Shown: positions 19,601 to 32,100 of the stretch, piece by piece
Position numbering within the stretch: position 1 is the stretch's first letter
Layout of the letters: every line of letters begins with the position of its first letter
Source: Anarhynchus alexandrinus
Lineage: Eukaryota; Chordata; Aves; Charadriiformes; Charadriidae
Length of the DNA: 64,000 nucleotides
Direction of reading: 5' to 3'
Assembly: GCA_008711295.1 (NCBI GenBank)
Contig: VUYV01000008.1
Coordinates: forward strand, 1,098,686 to 1,162,685
Position numbers and translations under genes: made by a program
The notes under the pieces: model-generated
Databases searched by the model: none
The model's input: only the letters and a program-made list of their open reading frames with translations
Told to the model about the DNA's origin: nothing

Positions 19601-22399
19601 GTGCACAGAGGCCCCACTCCCGTAAATCCTGTAAGCGGGTGCTTAACTTCACGGAGCAAGGTGATTGCAATGCAGTATTTTATTCTTGTCAGCTTCGGTG
19701 TTAACAGTTACTAGAATCACTTGGGTAATTAAGCTCTTGCATTAATAAAATGAAAAAGTGCCAGGTGCCTATGGAGATGTAAATCATTTTTCAGAGTAGG
19801 TAGAAGGGCGGTTCTCAACTTTTCTTAGTAGCTGGAGTCCTAAAATCCCCAGAGGCAGCGCAGATGCCCTCAGGATTAGCTGAAGGCAGCAGCCCTGCTT
19901 TTCTTGGGTACCTTTTGCCAACCATCTGCAAGGAGCCGGTGGGTACCCAGGGCTCCATACATGACCGTTGGGTCGGAAACTTCATAACAAAAGGAAGACC
20001 TTTTGCAAAGGGCACGGCTAAAATTTCATACCAAAGAGTATTTTTGAGAAGTGTTAGTGTTTTAACTGAGGAGTAACCGGCAGCAAAATGCTGATCCCTG
20101 TCTTGCCATGGAAAAAGATAAGGCTGGGACTGTAGGAGGAGAACCGCATTCCCATGTTTGCGTGATGTACTAGGAAGATCCCATCGCTGTTTATAAATGT
20201 TTATTACTGGGATTACACGAGGCAGGGAAACAGTCGGAGATTTAAAGGTGTTTCTAAATGGCTGTGCTCTGTGCTGCTGAAAGGTGGCTCTTCCCCTTGG
20301 GTTTTGGAGGACGGTGCGAGGCGAAGGCTTTAGCTTGGTGGCTGAAGCTCCTCTCGCAGGGCTTTGCGCCGAGGCTCCGGGCTTGGGAGCTCTGCAGGAG
20401 CTCTGCAGCCTCGGCTGGGGCCAGGAGAGGGCGGCGGGGAGGCACTCGGGTACCTGCCGTGGGGATGCCCCGGGGGCACCCGGGGGGATGGCCGGTCCCT
20501 GCCCGTGCCCCGGCACCGCCACAGCCAGCCCGGGGCCAGTGGGGAAAACAGCTTGGCCAACACACAGATTATGCCGTCCTGGAGGGGAAGGTCAACGGTT
20601 GGACCCGGTTTTGTGTCCAAGCACGGGCTCTGGGAAGCTGCGAAGCTCCCATAAAGAAAAACCCCTCTGTCCAGTCAATGCCTCCTTGGGGTCCTGTGGG
20701 CAGATCTGCTGCCCCACGCCTGCTCGTGTGTTGGGCATGTCACCAGCTGACACACCGTCCCCCTCGGGGACAAAGTGTTGGGTGAGGAGCTGGGGCGACC
20801 AGCTGAGCCCCCGAGGCTCCACATGGGAGATGGGACCAGCCTGGCAAACAAGCATCCAGCTGGTAAGTCTGGAGCTGAACAAAGACAGGGCTATTTATAT
20901 TTATGTAGGGCAGGATGATTAATGCCCAGGCCTTTGCCATTCCAAATAAGTAGGGTAATTAGGGAACTGGCTTTATTTACTGGGTAGCTGGGCGTGAGGC
21001 AACGTGCCCATGCTCCCCCTGTGCTGCTCCTGACCCCAGCAGAGCAGAGCTCGGGGACTGCGGGCTGTCCCCGGCTGTGGGATGGGGACGGCTCTGCGCG
21101 ACTGTTTGGGGAGGACAGCGGGCAGTCATGACTGTAGCCAGATTGCTGGAAGTGGCTGTAATGCTATGAAACACCCAGAACTGATTTTCGGGGCTGCCTG
21201 TGTGGTCTGAAGATGCAGACTGGTACCCAGCGAGATTTCCAGAGGCATCTACCCAGGACATGGGAAACTTAATCCGCTTGGATCCCCAGGAGCACCTGCC
21301 TGGGTCACCCTGAGCTTAAACTCCCATTGCTGCGGCCATCATTACGCTCTCTGTTCTCCAGCAGAAAACAAACACCCTTTTGGAGGCTGCTTCTAATTTT
21401 CTGCCTGTTTCACAAGGTATTTGTGTTGAAGCAGGAGCAGGAAGCAGGATCCTGCTGTGCCGAACACAAAATGCTGCGGTGACTCCTGTCCCAAAGAGCT
21501 GATGAAACTTGTCACACCTATGCCACATACCGCCAGGCTGAGTCTCCCTGCGCCCGGCATCTTCATCCGGGTGGAGCAGGTGAATAATGTCACCACATCA
21601 CAACCGCCCCACTTCACCCCGGGAAGAAACGATTCCCTGGGGCACAAGGAAGTGGAGGATTAGTGGCGGTGGAGAAGGTGGCCCTGGAGCCCTCCCCGGG
21701 CTGTGCCAGCTTCTCGCATCTGTGATGAATAGCAGCAGAGGGTTTGGTGTCAACCGGCTCTCCTCTGGGCCAGGCTGCAGCCTTGTTTCCAAGCCAACCG
21801 GAGTCCCTCGTGCTCCCCAAACAGCTGCAAACAATAAGCCTGTCTCGCCTCCTCCATACCAGGCCGAGCACGGCTGATGCTGGAAGCAGAACTGCCTTGG
21901 CCACACTGCCACGATGGCAGGGCAAGCTGAGGTAAAGGGTGGTCAACCCCTGCAAGCACCCCAATGTCTGCCCTGCCCTTCACCAGCGGCTTGGTGTCCA
22001 AGCGAGAGGCCCTAGCAGGGATGAGGCCACCTGGGAATGGCGCTGACCCATGGCTTGCTGATGGTAGGCTTGGTCCCAGCCGTCTGCGGGAGGGAACAAG
22101 GTCTGTCTGGTGATGAAGCCACTCATGTATTCTTCCCCCCTGAAAAATGCCAAATTAGCAGAGAAGAAAGGGAACCAAGCCTGGCACCCTTGTGAAAAAC
22201 TGGTTAGTATTATCTCTGCTGACCAGAAGGCAGAGCTGGAGTTCAGAGATGCCACCCGGCACTGCTAGAGTCCCCACTGGGGATGGCGGGCACGTGTTTA
22301 TCCCATGGTTTCACACGAACTTCTGCCTGGAGGGTCTCAGTGCGATTTTAGTCTGAACAAAGGCAGAACAACCTATTTTGCCTCACATTTCCCTCACAA

Positions 22400-22764
22400 G
22401 TTGCTCCCCACAGGCGCCGCACCACTTTCTACGCAATGGCAACGTGTTTCCATGCTCGGCTGACAGGACACCTCAGGAGGGCTCCGCGCCCCGACCTCCA
22501 CCACACATCCCCGCCGCCCCGCGGCGCCCAAACCCGGCTCAGTAGCGGGGGAAGCCGGTGAAGCCGATAAATTCCCCTCCCCCCCCGCCTCCCTCTTCCA
22601 CCCGCCACACTCAAGATGGCGCCGCGCCGCACTCAAGATGGCGCCGGCGCGGGTGTGTGTGTGTGGGGGGGGTGGGGGTGTGTTTGTGGCGCGCACTCAA
22701 GATGGCCGCCAGCGCGGCGAAGGGGAGATGGCGGCCGCCGCGCAGGCGCGGCGCGCGGCACGTN
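22400..22764 (+). promoter_or_regulatory. ARIH1: ARIH1 CpG-island promoter and leader
   Basis: GC-rich, CpG-rich sequence runs into the first coding exon. No TATA box is seen. Four YY1-type motifs occur within 125 bases, and a short (GT)n/G-run tract lies at 22651-22690. YY1-type motifs usually sit at or just after the transcription start, so transcription probably begins between about 22590 and 22700. Confidence 0.65.
22613..22735 (+). promoter_or_regulatory. ARIH1: Cluster of four YY1-type motifs (AAGATGGC)
   Basis: AAGATGGC occurs at 22613-22620, 22635-22642 and 22699-22706, each preceded by CACTC, and a fourth related AGATGGCGGC lies at 22726-22735. AAGATGGCGGC is the YY1 consensus common in TATA-less promoters. 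The three CACTCAAGATGGC copies look like local duplicates. Confidence 0.6.
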
Positions 22765-23115
22765 GACGAGGGTTACAACTACGAGTTCGACGAGGACGAG
22801 GAGTGCAGCGAGGACAGCGGCGCGGAGGAGGACGAGGAGGAGGACGAGCCCGACGATAACCTGGACCTGGGCGAGGTGGAGCTGGTGGAGCCCGGGCTGC
22901 GCGTCGGCGGAGAGCGCGACGGGCTGTTAGGCGGTGAAACGGGAGGGCTGGGCCCCGGCGGCGGCGGTGGTGGAGGCGGCCTGGGCGGCGGGCCGGGCCC
23001 CGGAGGTGGCGGCGGTCCCGAGCAGGAGGAGGATTATCGCTACGAGGTGCTGACAGCCGAGCAGATCCTGCAGCACATGGTGGAGTGCATCCGCGAGGTC
23101 AACGAGGTCATCCAG
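22765..23115 (+). CDS. ARIH1: ARIH1 exon 1 (coding part; start codon obscured)
   Basis: These 117 codons run from D-E-G-Y-N-Y-E to E-V-N-E-V-I-Q, ending on a codon boundary. Human starts M-D-S-D-E-G, so the ATG should lie just before 22765, but the window reads CACGTN there. The next in-frame ATG upstream (22702, context AAGATGG) would add about 21 Arg/Ala-rich residues. The Gly-rich tract is at about 22950-23020. The donor reads CAG/GNGCCC with the N at +2. Confidence 0.9.
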
Positions 23116-26100
23116 GNGCCCGGCCCTCCTGCGGGCCAGACCCCCCCCTCGCGCTCTGAGGGAGCCTCTAACCGCCACCCTCGGGGGAGAAGGGGGCTCC
23201 TCGGCACCCCCTTCCCCCGGGGAGGCTCCTTCGGGCAGGCCGGGAGCTCGCTTCCTGCCCTGGAAGCGTCGGGAACGCGGCCCTTGCCTTTAAAAAGGGC
23301 TCCTCTTTTCTTTGTGTGGTCTCCAGCCGGTGGGCTGTAATCTGTGTTTTGCCTTTCTCCCCCTCCGTCTTCATGCTGGCTGGGGNNNNNNNNNNNNNNN
23401 NNNNNNNNNNNNNNNNNNNNNNNNNNNNNNNNNNNNNNNNNNNNNNNNNNNNNNNNNNNNNNNNNNNNNNNNNNNNNNNNNNNNNNNNNNNNNNNNNNNN
23501 NNNNNNNNNNNNNNCCCCCCCCGCCACATAGAAACGCGCTCATAGAAACGCGCTCCTGCTTATGGGGTTGAACCTCGTCATGTTCATTTCCAGCACAGAC
23601 CAGGAGCGATCGCTTCAAAATGATAACTTTTTTTTTTACCCACAGTTTTTAAGCGCAGCACTTTAAAATTGAAATCGAGCTCAGAATAACATTTCCTGTC
23701 TTCAGAGAAAAGTGTCTAAGTCTTATCTGTTGGCTCTTGAGATTTTGGGAATTATCAAGCCACTGAAAGTATTTAGCATCCCTTTCTGAATGTTTATGGC
23801 AAGGTTTTGCTCCAGCTCACCGTAAAGTTTCTGATGCCATTCACTTTTTCTATGGGTGACCAGAGTGCGTGGGTTTTCTTTTGTTCCCGTTTACTTGATA
23901 GGATTCAGAGTTATATAGAAAACGCTTCTCCTTTTCCAATAGGCAAACAGGAATAGTGTGAGAAAGTGAAATCTATGGATATTAAATATTGAAGGACACA
24001 GTGCCCAGAAAGGGGTTGTTTTGCTAGGTGTATGTACTTCCAGTGTTGGTAAATCCGTTCAAATATGAGATGCTTAAGAGAAAGCTTTTGCCCAACTATT
24101 CTGTGCTCTACACTGGCTATAATTGCAGCTTTAAAATGTTGCTTTATGTGCTATAAATCCATTGTAGTTTATAGGGAGCTAGATGCAAACAACTGTAAAA
24201 GTATTTGCATACTAAATTAGTAAATGGCATTTCTGAAGAAATTAAAGTTTATAACTTTAATAATAGTACTGTATATGTAAAGCTGAATAAAGGAGTCTGT
24301 CTAGATTAGCTGATTACCCTGCAGTTAAAGAGGATCTCATGGTTAAGTACAGCTTTTTCTTTGCTACCAGTTATTGATCCTAACATAAGGAGGGAAACAA
24401 ATAACAAGTAGACAGGCAAACAATTGGTATCTTAAAGTTTTTACTCTTTGAAATTGCGATTAAAATGGTGAGTCTGTATTTAATGACTAAAACTGCAAAA
24501 ATCACGATCCGTACTGATTGTGTTGAACAGCTTCTACCATTCGTCCTATCTTTGCATAAGCAAAGTGGTGGAAAAGTTCTTGCCAGTGAGTAGTGAGTAT
24601 TCCTGCTCATGCATTTTCCAGACCCGGCCGGCATGGTGGACTTGCCTACATGTTCTTCATGAACCGATTTCTTAGACAAGGTCCTGATTTCTGGTCTGTG
24701 GGTTTTTTTCCCACTCTTATGCTGCCCTTGAGCTGCACGACTTGTGTGCTTGACCTCTGAGTTGCAGAACTAGCAGAGAGAAGTCAATATAGGTAGAAAG
24801 ACCCCTCTCCTGCTCCTGTATCTGGGGTGGTGGTGGGAGTCTCGATCCTGCGATGGACTTGCCTGCATTGGGCTCTGCAAACCACCTACACAGAACTGCC
24901 ATGGCTGCTGCCCATGCTTTAGTTACTTGTGTTAGGTTTGCAGTAGTTATTCCTGGTTTAGCAGAGCAGAGTGCAGAAAGGCAGTTTGTTTAGAATGTCA
25001 TGGGTAAACTCAGGACCTAAAATCAGCTTAAGTGCTGGAATGTGTCAGAAGAGGGTAGAAAAACATTCAGTTGCTCTGAATTGCTTTTAAATGCCATTAC
25101 TGCCATTAGATTTCTAGGCTGTTCAGAGGTAAGTGAACCCAGTTCAGTTGATGCCTCAGTATTTGCTCATCGCAGCTTCTGTTGGTGGTGGTGAAATCTT
25201 CCAGGGCTCTGTTCTGTTTATTTCCTTGCTTTTGGCGCCCAACCAGGATTGCTGCTGCTGCTTTTCTGGTTCAGTAAACCTTTTCTGGAGTCACATTGGC
25301 TCAGGATCCTGCTGCGGATCCTCGGTTGCAGCGCTGTGATTCACTTATTCCAGTCAAGTACTGGATGGCTTTGGTCTCTGTGTATTTACGTTGGGTTCTT
25401 GGTATCAAAGGGTGATGGTTGCAGTTACGGTTCTTAGTGCTTGGGAACTTATTTGTATGAGCGAGGATGTGATGCAGAGGTACCTCATACCCAAAAACTT
25501 CAGCTGTAGCTTTTGCACCCTCCAATCAGCAAAGTTACTGTTTTCTGCTCAGAAGCAAGGTATAAATAGGATTTTGTTTTTCAGTTGATCATCTTTGCAG
25601 CTGCAGTGAAATGAAAAGGTATCAGTGAGCCATGAAGTGTCTGCAAGGGGATATCTGAGCCACGGCAGGTATAAGCGTCCGTATTAAATGGCCTTTGTCC
25701 ATATTAAAACACCGCATTTGAACAGTTTATTAGCTGATAGTAATACTAGTTGAAGGGACTGCATTAAATTTATTCTCCTGTCCGTTTAGTCATTTCCAAA
25801 TACAAGTTGATCTGATGAAGACTTTGCAGAAGTAGTAGCTACCTTGTGGTGAACTTACTGGTTACAGAGCCTGTAATTCACACTGCAGCCTGCAATGGGC
25901 TCTTGAAGATGGCCACTCGGCACCGAGCTGTTACCTTTTTTTTATCGTCTGGTCTTCTAAGGCTACTGAACTTGCAGTGAACTAGGGAGGTTTCAGAATG
26001 ACTTATATATTCAGAATATTTTGCATTTACTCTTTCTTGTCTGAGCAGAAGTGGGTTTTCAGGCGTTTAATGATGATTTTTGCAAAGTATTTAGCATTTG

Positions 26101-29100
26101 TGCTCATAATCTGGTTTGACTCTGTACTGCACAACAAGAATTCCCATTCCTCTCCGAATGCAAAAATAGGGGTATGAATAAGTCCCTTAACCTTGTGCTG
26201 GTGATTTGGCTGGGACTTTTAAACCCTACCTCAGATCAGAGTATCACTCCCATTATATCACTATAATTACACAGAGAATCATTCGACATGTTATTTGGAG
26301 TTTTTGTTAAAGTAAACAGGCGGATTTCTGGTGGTTTTCCAGCCACTGTGGCAGAATAGCTTGCCGACTAACTGTAAAAACCTAGACATAAAGGTGGTGT
26401 TGAACAAAAGGCTTTCTCTTAAAGGCATTTTCCCACAGTTGAACGTCTTCTCCATATTCTTCCTCTCTGAACTTCTGTCCAAATAATTTTCTGCCATCGT
26501 TATTTTTTTTTTTATATTGGATTGCTATTTCCATCTTTGCTCTAGATTTTCTGAAAATAAACTTGAAAAATATTCAGAATAGCATGTTTATTTCTGCTCT
26601 GAATAGAGCACATGATGATCTGCATCTCTCTAGCCTTGTTGGCCCAGTGTTCCCTTTGCCTTGGTGCAAGCTTGTGCGATTTCAGTGTTTCTGAGTTGGA
26701 TTCACTTCCCCTTTTTGGTCACCTTTTTCTGGAGCATTCCAGTGGTGACACTGTGATGTCACTGACCATACTCGTTCTTTCTGGACTTTGTAGTGGCGAG
26801 GTGTTGGAAATACCCTGATGAAGCTCCGAGGTGGTTGATGTTTAAAACAAAGCACAGAAAAGAGAGTTGAGCCTCTTCTTTTTTTTTTTCCCCCACCTGG
26901 CAGCAGGGAGCAGAATCCTGGATGTGGCCAGGTGTTGTGCCCAACCTGCCACATGGTTGTGAGTGTGTCGAGCTTCAAACGTGGACCTTCTCTGGAAGAA
27001 GGTGGCGTCACTGGATCCAATAACAGTTAATCTAGCTCAAAAATACCTTTTCTCTTTACTGTAGCCTTTAAAATAACGTTCTTCAGAGTAGAGCAGGTAA
27101 TGTGTGACACTGGAGCATTTATACTGAATGTTGGTTTCTCATTTAGATGACAAAGCTGGATAACCTCTTTGGAAGTATGGTCAGGTCCTTCCTGGGTGAA
27201 AGCTTTGCTGTTAAAATCAGACAAAACCCCAGGCTGCTCCTAAGTGACAATGCTGTATTTGTTAAATCTGTTGAGGAGTGTCTTTTTCGAGAGGCCGGCA
27301 GCGTTGAGGCGGTGCAGATATCCCCCAGAATGCTGCGGCTCTGTGGTTAAATAGTGCTCTGTTATGGCAAGTGCGAACCCATTGTTGCTTGGCAAAAAGG
27401 GTCTTATTAAACAGTGGCTTTACTTGCTTGGACAAAAAGTACTAATTTCCAGTCATAACTTAAGAAATTTCCCTGGTGGTGGTGTAATTCAGTGGTATGG
27501 GCAGGATGTTCCAAAAATGTTGTCTGAAATAGGAATGACTTGCCAGTGAGCACGGGGAGTTGCTGCTGTTGTACAGGGTCGTGCTTAAAACTCTATTTAA
27601 TGTTAGAGATGACATCTTGAAGACTCGGAGTACTTGAAGCTTCTTGACAAGCATTAGGTAGGAGTCCGTGGGCGGAAGCACTTCAGGCTGATGCTTCTTG
27701 CATTTGGGTCCGCTTGCGCTGCCTGCACAAGGTGAATTTGCAAGCCTCTAACTTATTGTGTGGTTAGTTATTTGATAATAAAATTCCTGTTGGGGCCCTA
27801 AATGTTATGATGCTGGAAGGAAATGCTTTGTTAAACTCCGTGTTTCTGTCACGTGGCATTTATAAGGTGTTTCATTATGGTAGGAATGCATTTAATATTT
27901 CCAAGGAATGGAGTAAACTTCACTGTGACAAAGCATTCCTGAAATCTCGTATAAGCGATCACTGCAAGGCTTTTGCAAATGACATGGTATCTGTTCCCTG
28001 ACTGCCAAGACATGTAATTCTGAATATAATAGACTTTTTTTTCCAGAACTATGATAAATTTCAGCGTTACCAGGTAGAAAAGTCTTGTTCTATCTGTCAG
28101 GTCTCCAGGGTAATTTAAACTTTGTACTTAAATGACCCATTTGCTTAGTGCTTTAGATTTCCGTTTCTGTTAGGCCAAATGTAAATCTCATGGCTGGCCA
28201 TGAGTAAAAAATAAAATTTGATGCTGGTTTCTTTTGTCTCAACATAATTTTGCAAAAAAATCACAACAAGGCAGCCTTCTCTCAGGGGCCTTGTTGATGC
28301 AGATGGGGACTGGCATGTGTTGGGGATGTTTTCAAAATGAAACTGAAAACAAGCTTTTGTTTTTTAGCTACTTTTAAACATTTGCTTCTAAAAGTGAGAA
28401 ACAAATAGTAAATACAGTTATTGCTATTCCCTGTGGGTTCAATTTTAGTAAGCAGGACCACACTTGCCATGCAAAGTAGAAGCGTTATTTCTGCTCTAAA
28501 TTGGTAACTGGTGTGCCACGGAGAAGTCAGAATTGAGACTGCAGTGTTTGTGGTCCTCAATGTGAAACAATAGCTGTTTCTGGGTGTTAAAAGCATAATT
28601 AAAAATAAAACTATGGCTTACACTTTTATACTTCTCTCAAGCTCTGACTCCTTACTTCTAGCCTTGCATGAGTTAAAGTTCGTAATAGGAAATAAACCCC
28701 AAACCTCTGATGCTCTTTGTGTTCCTGTGATAGGATGTAGAAGTATAGGGCAGTCCTGTGTCTATTCAGGAATATTTCCCATTTCTTCCTCAGCGCTGTT
28801 TGGCAAGCAACGTTAAATTTAGGAGCATGGTGCACAGAATTTCAGTTTGACAGTCTCTGCTTCTTGTGATTAAAACTGAGACCTGGAAGGCTTCAACATT
28901 TGTTCAAAGTGATGCTGTTCACTCGTAAGTTAAAAGTAGCTCCCTGTACAACACCTCCCCAAGTGTCCTTGGCACCTGTTGAATTGGTTTCAGTTTTCTA
29001 TTTTGAAAATAATCTCTCTTCTCCTTTACTCCATGAATAAGATAAAGTAAACAAGAATGTGGTTCTGCTGTTTGGTGTCAAATGTAACAGAGCAATTCAA

Positions 29101-32100
29101 GGAAGTGATCGTTAAACTCCAAACTGCGCTTCTGTTTTAATAGTGAGTCAAGGTTTTCATGCAGAAATAACTTGTAGGAGCCTTTTCTTTTTGGAGAACG
29201 TAGCTGCTCATTCCTCCACTTAAGACAGACCGTTTTGAACGGTTGGTAACTGGGAAAAGAATCCAAAATTTGTCATGAGAGCAGTTGCTTTCCATGGGAA
29301 GTAACTGTGGAGGCTAAAAGTCCTCTCCATGTGTTTCAGCCTGCAACTTACCTGTTTGGGGTCATGCTTCCAGTCCTTTGGACTTCTATTACTTTTGGAG
29401 TTAGAGGGCCCTAAAAATATTGCAAGCGATGTTTGCTCTTGTTTGTGGCTGGCTATGCTGTATTATTGGCAGCCGTAAAGAATGTTTGGAGGCTTTTGCG
29501 TGTATATAGGCATATAATGCTGCTGAATTTCATGAAGTCATTCAGTAGCTTCAGCAGTTGCAAGAAAATTGTAGCCTCATTTATTGTAAAACACACAGAG
29601 AGGGTTTGTAGCTACTCAGTAATGCCAAATGGTGCATTTGAGTGCAGCCCAGAATACAGATGCCTGCATGTTTGAGAGGTCTGCCGAGCTCGTGTAGGAT
29701 ATCGCTGCAGGAGGCTCCAGCGTGATGAAGAAGTGACCAACTCTGTGTGAACTGGAGGGGAAAAAAATTACTCCTTAAAATTTTATCATGGAAATTCTGC
29801 TAATATTTAAATATCTTCACCTCCCCAGGTGTTTGCTGTTGGGAACGTTGAAAACTTTGAGTGTGTCTGGCCTGTGTTTGATTCCTTAGCTTGCTTTTAA
29901 CTTTCGATCTTGAGCTGTGGTGGAAATACTGTTTAAATGAATGCTTTGAAAACTGCTATTCGAGGCTTCCTCAGTAGTTGAGTTTCACATGTAACTTAGT
30001 TTGGTAGCGTTTGTTCCTCACAAGTCGGTGCCTTTTTAGAATTTGAAATGTCCGTATAACTACAAGCACTCTTTCAAAAGAGGTCCCTTGTTTACATGGC
30101 ATAGCACTGCTGAGTAATTATTTTTGGTATTCAGAGTAGTACATTGTGGTGTGGGTTTGAACCACTGTATGTACATAACGCTCAAACACGACTGTCTGTG
30201 TCAAGTCTTTTGTCTCTTTTTAGGGACTGAGAACTTTTTGCCAAATGTCAGGAATCATTTCAGAACCGAAGTCTTATGTAGAAAATTTTCACCAGTATGG
30301 AAGTCACTTGGAACAAGGAAGAAGCTAATAAGCCCTATAAATACTTCTCAAAAAAATTGCTGCTTCCCATTGTAGCTGAGCTGCCTGCTCCTGCACATGT
30401 TGGCTTACTTTGTGCAAGCGTGTTGGCAATCGTGGTGCCTTTTGGCATTGCTAGTGGTGTCGCCAGTTGTTTTGGGCAGCATTTGTGAGCTGGTGGGGTA
30501 CCTGGTTGGTAGGCATTGCCACCACCTAGTAAAGAAGAAAAAAAACCTCTAAAAACTGGCTTAGGAGGGACATGTGTATTCCTTTGGTGGCCTCCCTTTG
30601 GACAAGCATGGAGCCCAGACAGCTTAAGTGTCAAGCGCCACTTCTCCATGGCTGTTTTATGGAGTATGCCTCTCTGTGTTGCCGGACTGTGGCATGTCTG
30701 TGTGATGGCAAGAGGTTGTAGTCCTCTATGGATATATTGGGGAAGAGGAACCAAATACTGCTGCTGGGGACAGCGGAAGAATTGAGAGCCCCCATAAGCA
30801 GGTTGTTCTTGGCCATAATGTAGGAGTAACTGGGTGGTAGTCTACGTTCCTACCTAAAACTCGGCTTCTTGGCCTTTTCCTGTGCTACTGATGGTTTCTA
30901 GCTGGTGCCCACTTACCCATGCTGGCATATTAAGTTCTTTCCTTCCAACCTTTTCAAAGCATTCTTGGCTTTGTATCTTCCTCAGTTAAAACTCTCACAT
31001 CCCAGAGCACCATGTGCCACCTCTCATTTCCGGGGACGAGCAGTGCAAGGATCGTGTCCTGGCCGTCTGCTTCAAAAAACCCCAGGTCTTCTGAGAAAGT
31101 ACTTGCAGCTGAAATGTAAAGGTGTGAAAGAGAAAAGGTTTTTCTTAGGACTTAGGCGATTATCTGCCTGACTTCCTGGTCTGAGGCACCCTCCACGTTC
31201 TCAGACACCATGAACGTGCCTTTACGTGTGGGGAAGGGTGTGTGTTACTTCACAGAAGATCAAGGTTTGATTGCTTTGCGATTTGAGGAATTTGGGAGCT
31301 GGAGGGAGGTAATCCCCAACGTTGGAAATTAAAAGCTTGGATATTTGCTTATTGCTTTTATGGCCCTTCAGAAAATTTGTCTGTGCTTGATGGAGTAATG
31401 TTTTGTGTGTTGTTTCACCAGATGAGGGATACAGACTCTAAACTCTTGTTTTCCAGCGGATAAGCAGGATAGAGTAGGAGTTCCTGCCCAGAACATTCTG
31501 CTTGGGCACAGTTAAAGTCCTCTTGAAGTGGAGAACGTGCACTAAAAACGTAGAACCAGAAAAATTGTTATAATTGCACCTGAAAGTAGTCCACTGGCAA
31601 AATAACTGACTTTGGGTGTTAGTTCAAAGGTTATTTTTTTAAAAACTTATGTCTGCCTATTCCTATTAAGGAGAAAGCATGAAGAGACTTTCTTCCAAGA
31701 TAAAGAAATGAAATTTTTAAGTGGTTCTGAAGGTTTCTGCTTCCTGCCTGGTATTAGTAAGCTAGGTCAACCTCCGCAGGAACGTGGTGAGCAAGCCCTG
31801 TAAGTGTACGATGCTGGCAAGGTGTGTTTGACCCGTTTACTTTAGTAAAAACTTCTTCAGAGCCACAGAGGAAGTAGCTGGTATTTGAACAAGTGCATGA
31901 TACAAAAATCACGGCAGGAAACACTTGACTTTACCATTCCTGTGCTGCTTTGACCTATGTGTGGAAACTAGTGAAATAGTTACTGTGAATAGTGAAGTAC
32001 TTTACTCCGGTTAACTTCCTTTTAGGGTTTTTCTTTGGTTTTCTGAGCTAAGGTGGTATGGAGTGTTGTCGGTAGGCTCCCATTGCTGCTTGGCTTGAAA

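Larger units (their letters stand above)
14300..22400. other. Intergenic stretch between HEXA and ARIH1
   Basis: About 8.1 kb between two divergent promoters holds no recognised exon, RNA gene or mobile element. It has a 25-bp direct duplication (16202-16251), a G-quadruplex motif (16620-16645), an AP-1 TGACTCA (near 16768) and AT-rich patches with homeobox/MEF2-type sites (17510-17600, 19640-19790, 20885-20980). In human, as I recall, TMEM202 lies in this interval; I found no counterpart. Confidence 0.55.

Noticed and set aside
19815..20522. 235-codon minus-strand frame in the intergenic stretch
   Set aside because: Its start is GTG, the peptide has no recognisable domain, and no splice-bounded segment looks conserved.
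20284..20922. 212-codon plus-strand frame in a GC-rich patch
   Set aside because: Cys/Gly/Pro-rich translation reflects base composition; a competing frame is open on the same strand.
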